DNA of 22,139 nucleotides from positions 1,924,535 through 1,946,673 of the forward strand of contig NW_003101675.1 in NCBI RefSeq assembly GCF_000003855.2, given 5' to 3'. How positions within the stretch are numbered: the stretch's first letter is position 1; every line of letters begins with the position of its first letter. Below, piece after piece: positions 19,118 to 22,139 of this stretch. The position numbers were made by a program, and so were the translations under genes. Below the pieces are notes generated by a model. That model was not told the DNA's origin, did not search any database, and worked only from the letters and a program-made list of their open reading frames with translations. This DNA comes from Blastomyces gilchristii SLH14081. Its lineage: Eukaryota; Ascomycota; Eurotiomycetes; Onygenales; Ajellomycetaceae.

Positions 19118-19595
19118 AAGTACGACGGGAGGCATCGTGCAGGGTGGGAAGAATTACGCAGGATGGCCAGGCATGCGTTGCGGTGATCATATCAATTACA
19201 ACCAAGACCCCCCCCCCTCCCAAACCACCATCAAGAGCAAAGGACAGTAAAACTGAAAGCTGGTTTTAGTCACTGACTTTAGAGATGAAGAAGGGAGAGT
19301 ATAACAACAAAAGCTGACAAAGGAGTAGTCTCGGTTTCCCGGTCTTGAACGGTTACATCATTGTATCCGATGCTATGATGGCTGTCTCAGCGCGTCCTGC
19401 TAGTTAAAGCTTTGAGAAGGAGAGTAAAGGTCATCTCTTCAGCTGCACTTGGAGCCTGAAATTTGACTGCCAAACACATGTCCCACAGATCAAGTATTGA
19501 AGATTCCGGATGACAGCCAAAACCTACTTTCGCCCTTTGTTGAACAAACGCACCGATAACCCAAAAGACAGCTTCTACCTGCACAACTAGCAAGG

Positions 19596-19800
19596 GTGCC
19601 TCAGAATATCAACCAATGGATGTGCTGCACTTGGCCAGATGCCATCAGAAGTGGCTCTGATGATGGTGTGAGTTTGATATGCAAACACCCTGCCACGAAG
19701 CATGCAGCACTACCTACCATATCATGCAATGCCATTCAGTACTTGATTGTCAAATGTGACAACAATACAACCAGGGTTGCATGAAACAAAATACTGGGCC
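19596..19800. other. CpG-depleted, TpG/CpA-rich stretch
   Basis: By eye there is one CpG in about 205 bases (in CACGAAG near 19695), while TG and CA dinucleotides are abundant (GATGTGCTGCACTTGG and many CATGCA-type words). The genes in this window are rich in CpG by contrast. This pattern fits C-to-T decay at methylated or RIP-targeted cytosines, and so an old silenced repeat. No transposon protein can be read in it. Confidence 0.4.
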
Positions 19801-20393
19801 AGGCCAGCTATTTCAGATTCAATCGTCGAGGGGCATCGTTAACCACGTCTTGCTTAAACTGGCTGTGAAAAGCAGAGAGGAACTCTTCATGAAGGGGGAC
19901 CGAAACTCGTCGTTGTAAATATCTGATAATTACTGACTAATGTACTTTCTGCCACACTTTGTTCCCTCTCTGTCTGCAGCCACACTGAATTCATGGGGCT
20001 GCATAAGGATAAATAGACAACGAGCCTTGCATGGACTACATTAGTGCATGCATCTCTCTTTGCTCACTTCTTCTCCAAAAATGAAAGAGAACACATTCTC
20101 TCTTACTCGTCTAATTGACCTTGTCAAACTTCAAGTTGAAGGTATCTTACATTTCGCCAAGCGTCACTTGTATTCAGAGAGCTTAGCTGGAGAAACATTT
20201 TATACTTCAAAGTTTGACTCTCTTTCTTGTTGAATGGTGCGGTGGTCGCCGTATCCCTGACGAAAGTCCCGAGGCTTTCATGGGTATCCTGAAAGGCGAA
20301 GGCAAAAAAGAAAGAAAGAAAAGAATATTAACGAAAAAAAGAGGTGAGAGAACCCAATAGCAACACATCCTACCACCTTAATATATCCCAATG

Positions 20394-20404
20394 GGGTTAG
20401 GGTT
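20394..20404 (+). promoter_or_regulatory. Short TTAGGG-type (telomere-repeat-like) motif
   Basis: GGGTTAGGGTT gives just under two telomere-repeat units. A second TTAGGG-type site in the opposite orientation, TAACCCTA, is at 20785-20792. Such single sites serve as binding sites for Tbf1/TRF-like Myb proteins in fungi. The copy is too short to call an interstitial telomere. Confidence 0.3.
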
Positions 20405-20521
20405 GGATGCGCTGAACCTTGCCCTCATCCTTCACAAGCTCAATATCTGAAAGCGGATTGGATGGCTACATGGACATTCCCCAAACCCTGGATCAGATTA
20501 TTATGCTCCTCATTCTTGGGT

Positions 20522-20866
20522 TTATACCATTTTTGCTTTAAACACAAGCTCTTTCATGCTCCGGTTACCATGATAGTCACAATCGCGACATAACGCCCGG
20601 GCGGGCGAAGGTGGTGATAAAGCTCTAGATTGTATTCTCACTGCTAGCATGTACGGAAAAGGGTGCTTGATGCCGGGCATGCATGGAGCATAGGGATTTG
20701 GCCAGAACAAAATTACCATGAGCTTTTCGTGGACAATAATGGGACCAAGCCTTGCCATGTTTGAAGCTCCCATTTCTGACATTCTAACCCTATTTAGCAA
20801 TTCCCTCACATTAAAAAGCAGAAGCTCCTGGGCCTGAGCCTGATCTCCAGATTCCCCTCCCGCCAT
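20522..20866 (-). CDS. Doubtful hypothetical ORF, 114 residues
   Basis: A minus-strand frame starts at an ATG in a strong context (ATCCATGG, A at -3, G at +4) and encodes MAGGESGDQAQAQELLLFN. It then has a mixed, fairly protein-like composition to about residue 75, and a Pro/Ser/Cys-rich end. No domain, signal peptide or neighbour supports it. A GGTAAT site near residue 50 could be an intron donor. The TAACCCTA motif lies inside it. I list it only because it is the least implausible frame in the gene-poor tail; it may well be chance. Confidence 0.15.
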   Translation of the reverse strand: MAGGESGDQAQAQELLLFNVRELLNRVRMSEMGASNMARLGPIIVHEKLMVILFWPNPYAPCMPGIKHPFPYMLAVRIQSRALSPPSPARALCRDCDYHGNRSMKELVFKAKMV

Positions 20867-22139
20867 GGATTAGTTATCCGCGACTTTCTGATTTGATCAC
20901 CTTGCTTCTGAATGCTTCTCCCGGAGGCTCTTTACAGGGGAAGAAACTTGCCGAATATGCTCAGAGCAAGTTCTCGAACCTTAGCTGGCTTGAAGGAGAA
21001 AAGGCCGCTGGCCTATTATTCTCCCACGATGGCGCTCTTGATAGCGGCTCAGCCTGCCGTGAAACTTTGACACCATCAATTGTCGTGTCAGTGCCGGCCA
21101 GGACAGGGTGATTCTAGTAGCCCAGGTTCAATGGTGAACCTCGCTAAATCTGCGCAAATCTTCTTCATCATTCTTGTTACAAGCTTGATGTTTCGATCTT
21201 ACGTGTGATTGATTGATCGGTTTGTATTTCACCGCCGATATTATCTGAGCTGCACGTCGGTCGCTCCGGGCCCGTAATCAGAATAAATAACAGCGATCCC
21301 GGGCTACAACCATGAAATATCCAAAGACAGCACGTGGGCCTCCGCCTTGGGAGCGGAGCTGGGGCTGCCCGACCCGCCCGACGCCCCGCGACGAGTAGTA
21401 TCGATCTCCAATAATGTAGGTCCATGACTACGACCTAGAGGAGTACACAGGCTATCTTCATATCTTAGGAGGATGCTGGATGAATATCACAGGCCTACTT
21501 GCCTGATAACTGTATCGGTAAGGTCTGGGCTAGAGATGATATGGCTAAAGGAAATTGTTCTAGTGCTCTTCTCGCCATGTTCGGGTTTGCCATATGAATT
21601 TACAACCCCTGATTTTGTCGAAGTATGCGCTTGAAGCATTTCGTTCTGCTGATACTGGTGTAAAGCCAAGACAAGGGCATTGCGCACTCCGCCTCGCAGC
21701 AAAGAGAGTGGTGCTAGTGCCCAATGTCATGACATTCTCACACGAACCTGACCCTGAAGCCCGTTTCGTCTCATCCCTTAATCGGCTTACTTCACTTTAC
21801 CTACCTACGCCCTTCGAAGCACGCCACACACTTGTGATATTGGGCAATTCCACCCAAACAGTTTCAGGTTCTCTCGTTTGCCCCATCTCGGAGTGGGGAA
21901 AATTACAATAAGCCAGGAGCTTGCCTGTCCTAAGGTCATGATGGTAATATAGTTAACTAAGGAAGAGATGGATGTAAAAAGTTAACACTCAGAGCGGGAA
22001 TGAAAGCGCTATTTGATTTCATATGCAATCTAACATAAATGGGAAGGGCCCGACCTCCATAGAAATTCATAAAAAATAAAAAGAACACACATATAAAAAT
22101 GACACAGATCTAGAAGGGACTATAAGACGACGATAAGTA

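Larger units (their letters stand above)
18667..22139. other. Gene-poor 3.5-kb tail without a supported gene
   Basis: No open frame on either strand exceeds about 125 codons, and none I read shows a known domain or a convincing splice chain. Frames looked at include plus 18928-19269, minus 19387-19593, plus 20893-21111, minus 21177-21425 and plus 21594-21911. Two short hairpins, a CpG-poor stretch and TTAGGG-like motifs are listed separately. A C10 run is at 19208-19217, and a GC-rich patch at about 21330-21395. No tRNA-like A/B boxes or rRNA were seen. Non-coding transcripts or remnants of old repeats remain possible. Confidence 0.55.

Noticed and set aside
19387..19593. Minus-strand frame with protein-like composition (VEAVFWVIGAFVQQR)
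   Set aside because: Looks coding-like, but it has no in-frame ATG start near its left end, a stop just upstream, and no exon I could join to it.
21594..21911. Plus-strand 105-codon frame near the right edge
   Set aside because: Average composition, no domain, and no splice partner seen; it could be chance.
1..22139. CRISPR arrays, bacterial operons, rRNA, tRNA genes or a biosynthetic/defence gene cluster
   Set aside because: No regularly spaced repeats, no A/B-box or cloverleaf pattern I could support, and the genes are unrelated eukaryotic housekeeping functions.

Overview
The window is chromosomal DNA from a filamentous ascomycete (Pezizomycotina). Several protein genes are interrupted by short GT..AG introns, mostly 60-120 nt. 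The protein families are fungal, intergenic DNA is rich in pyrimidine, poly(A) and poly(T) tracts, and there are no operons. The sequence style and protein variants would fit Eurotiomycetes, perhaps Onygenales, but that placement is inference.

Six genes are complete and one is cut by the left edge. From left to right: (1) 1-623 minus, the N-terminus of a low-complexity Ser/Pro/Ala/Thr-rich protein of unknown function. (2) 1382-2993 minus, the mitochondrial ADP/ATP carrier in six exons, one of only 22 nt. (3) 4404-6529 minus, KRI1, a nucleolar 40S ribosome-assembly factor in two exons. (4) 7094-11812 plus, a Sip3/Lam-type BAR-PH-GRAM-VASt membrane protein in eight exons, the sterol-transfer family of membrane contact sites. 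(5) 12448-13140 minus, SEN15, a tRNA-splicing endonuclease subunit. (6) 13856-15243 plus, HUT1, an ER nucleotide-sugar (UDP-galactose-type) transporter in two exons. (7) 16542-17900 minus, an uncharacterised protein with an N-terminal Cys/His cluster, a coiled coil and a basic motif. I joined the exons of genes 2, 3, 4 and 6 by checking reading phase at every junction, and all are in frame.

KRI1 and the Sip3-like gene are divergent and share a 564-bp promoter region. SEN15 and HUT1 are divergent across 715 bp. HUT1 and the Cys/His gene converge on about 1.3 kb of AT-rich 3' flank. The genes are housekeeping functions in separate pathways (ATP export, ribosome assembly, lipid transfer, tRNA splicing, ER glycosylation), so nothing suggests a cluster with a shared job.

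The last 4 kb (about 17.9-22.1 kb) contains no gene I can support. It holds short palindromes, two small perfect hairpins, a stretch almost free of CpG, and a short TTAGGG-type motif, so it looks like decayed or regulatory DNA. I see no convincing new multi-gene system. The best candidates for something undescribed are the Cys/His coiled-coil protein and the dense upstream ORFs ahead of the Sip3-like gene.
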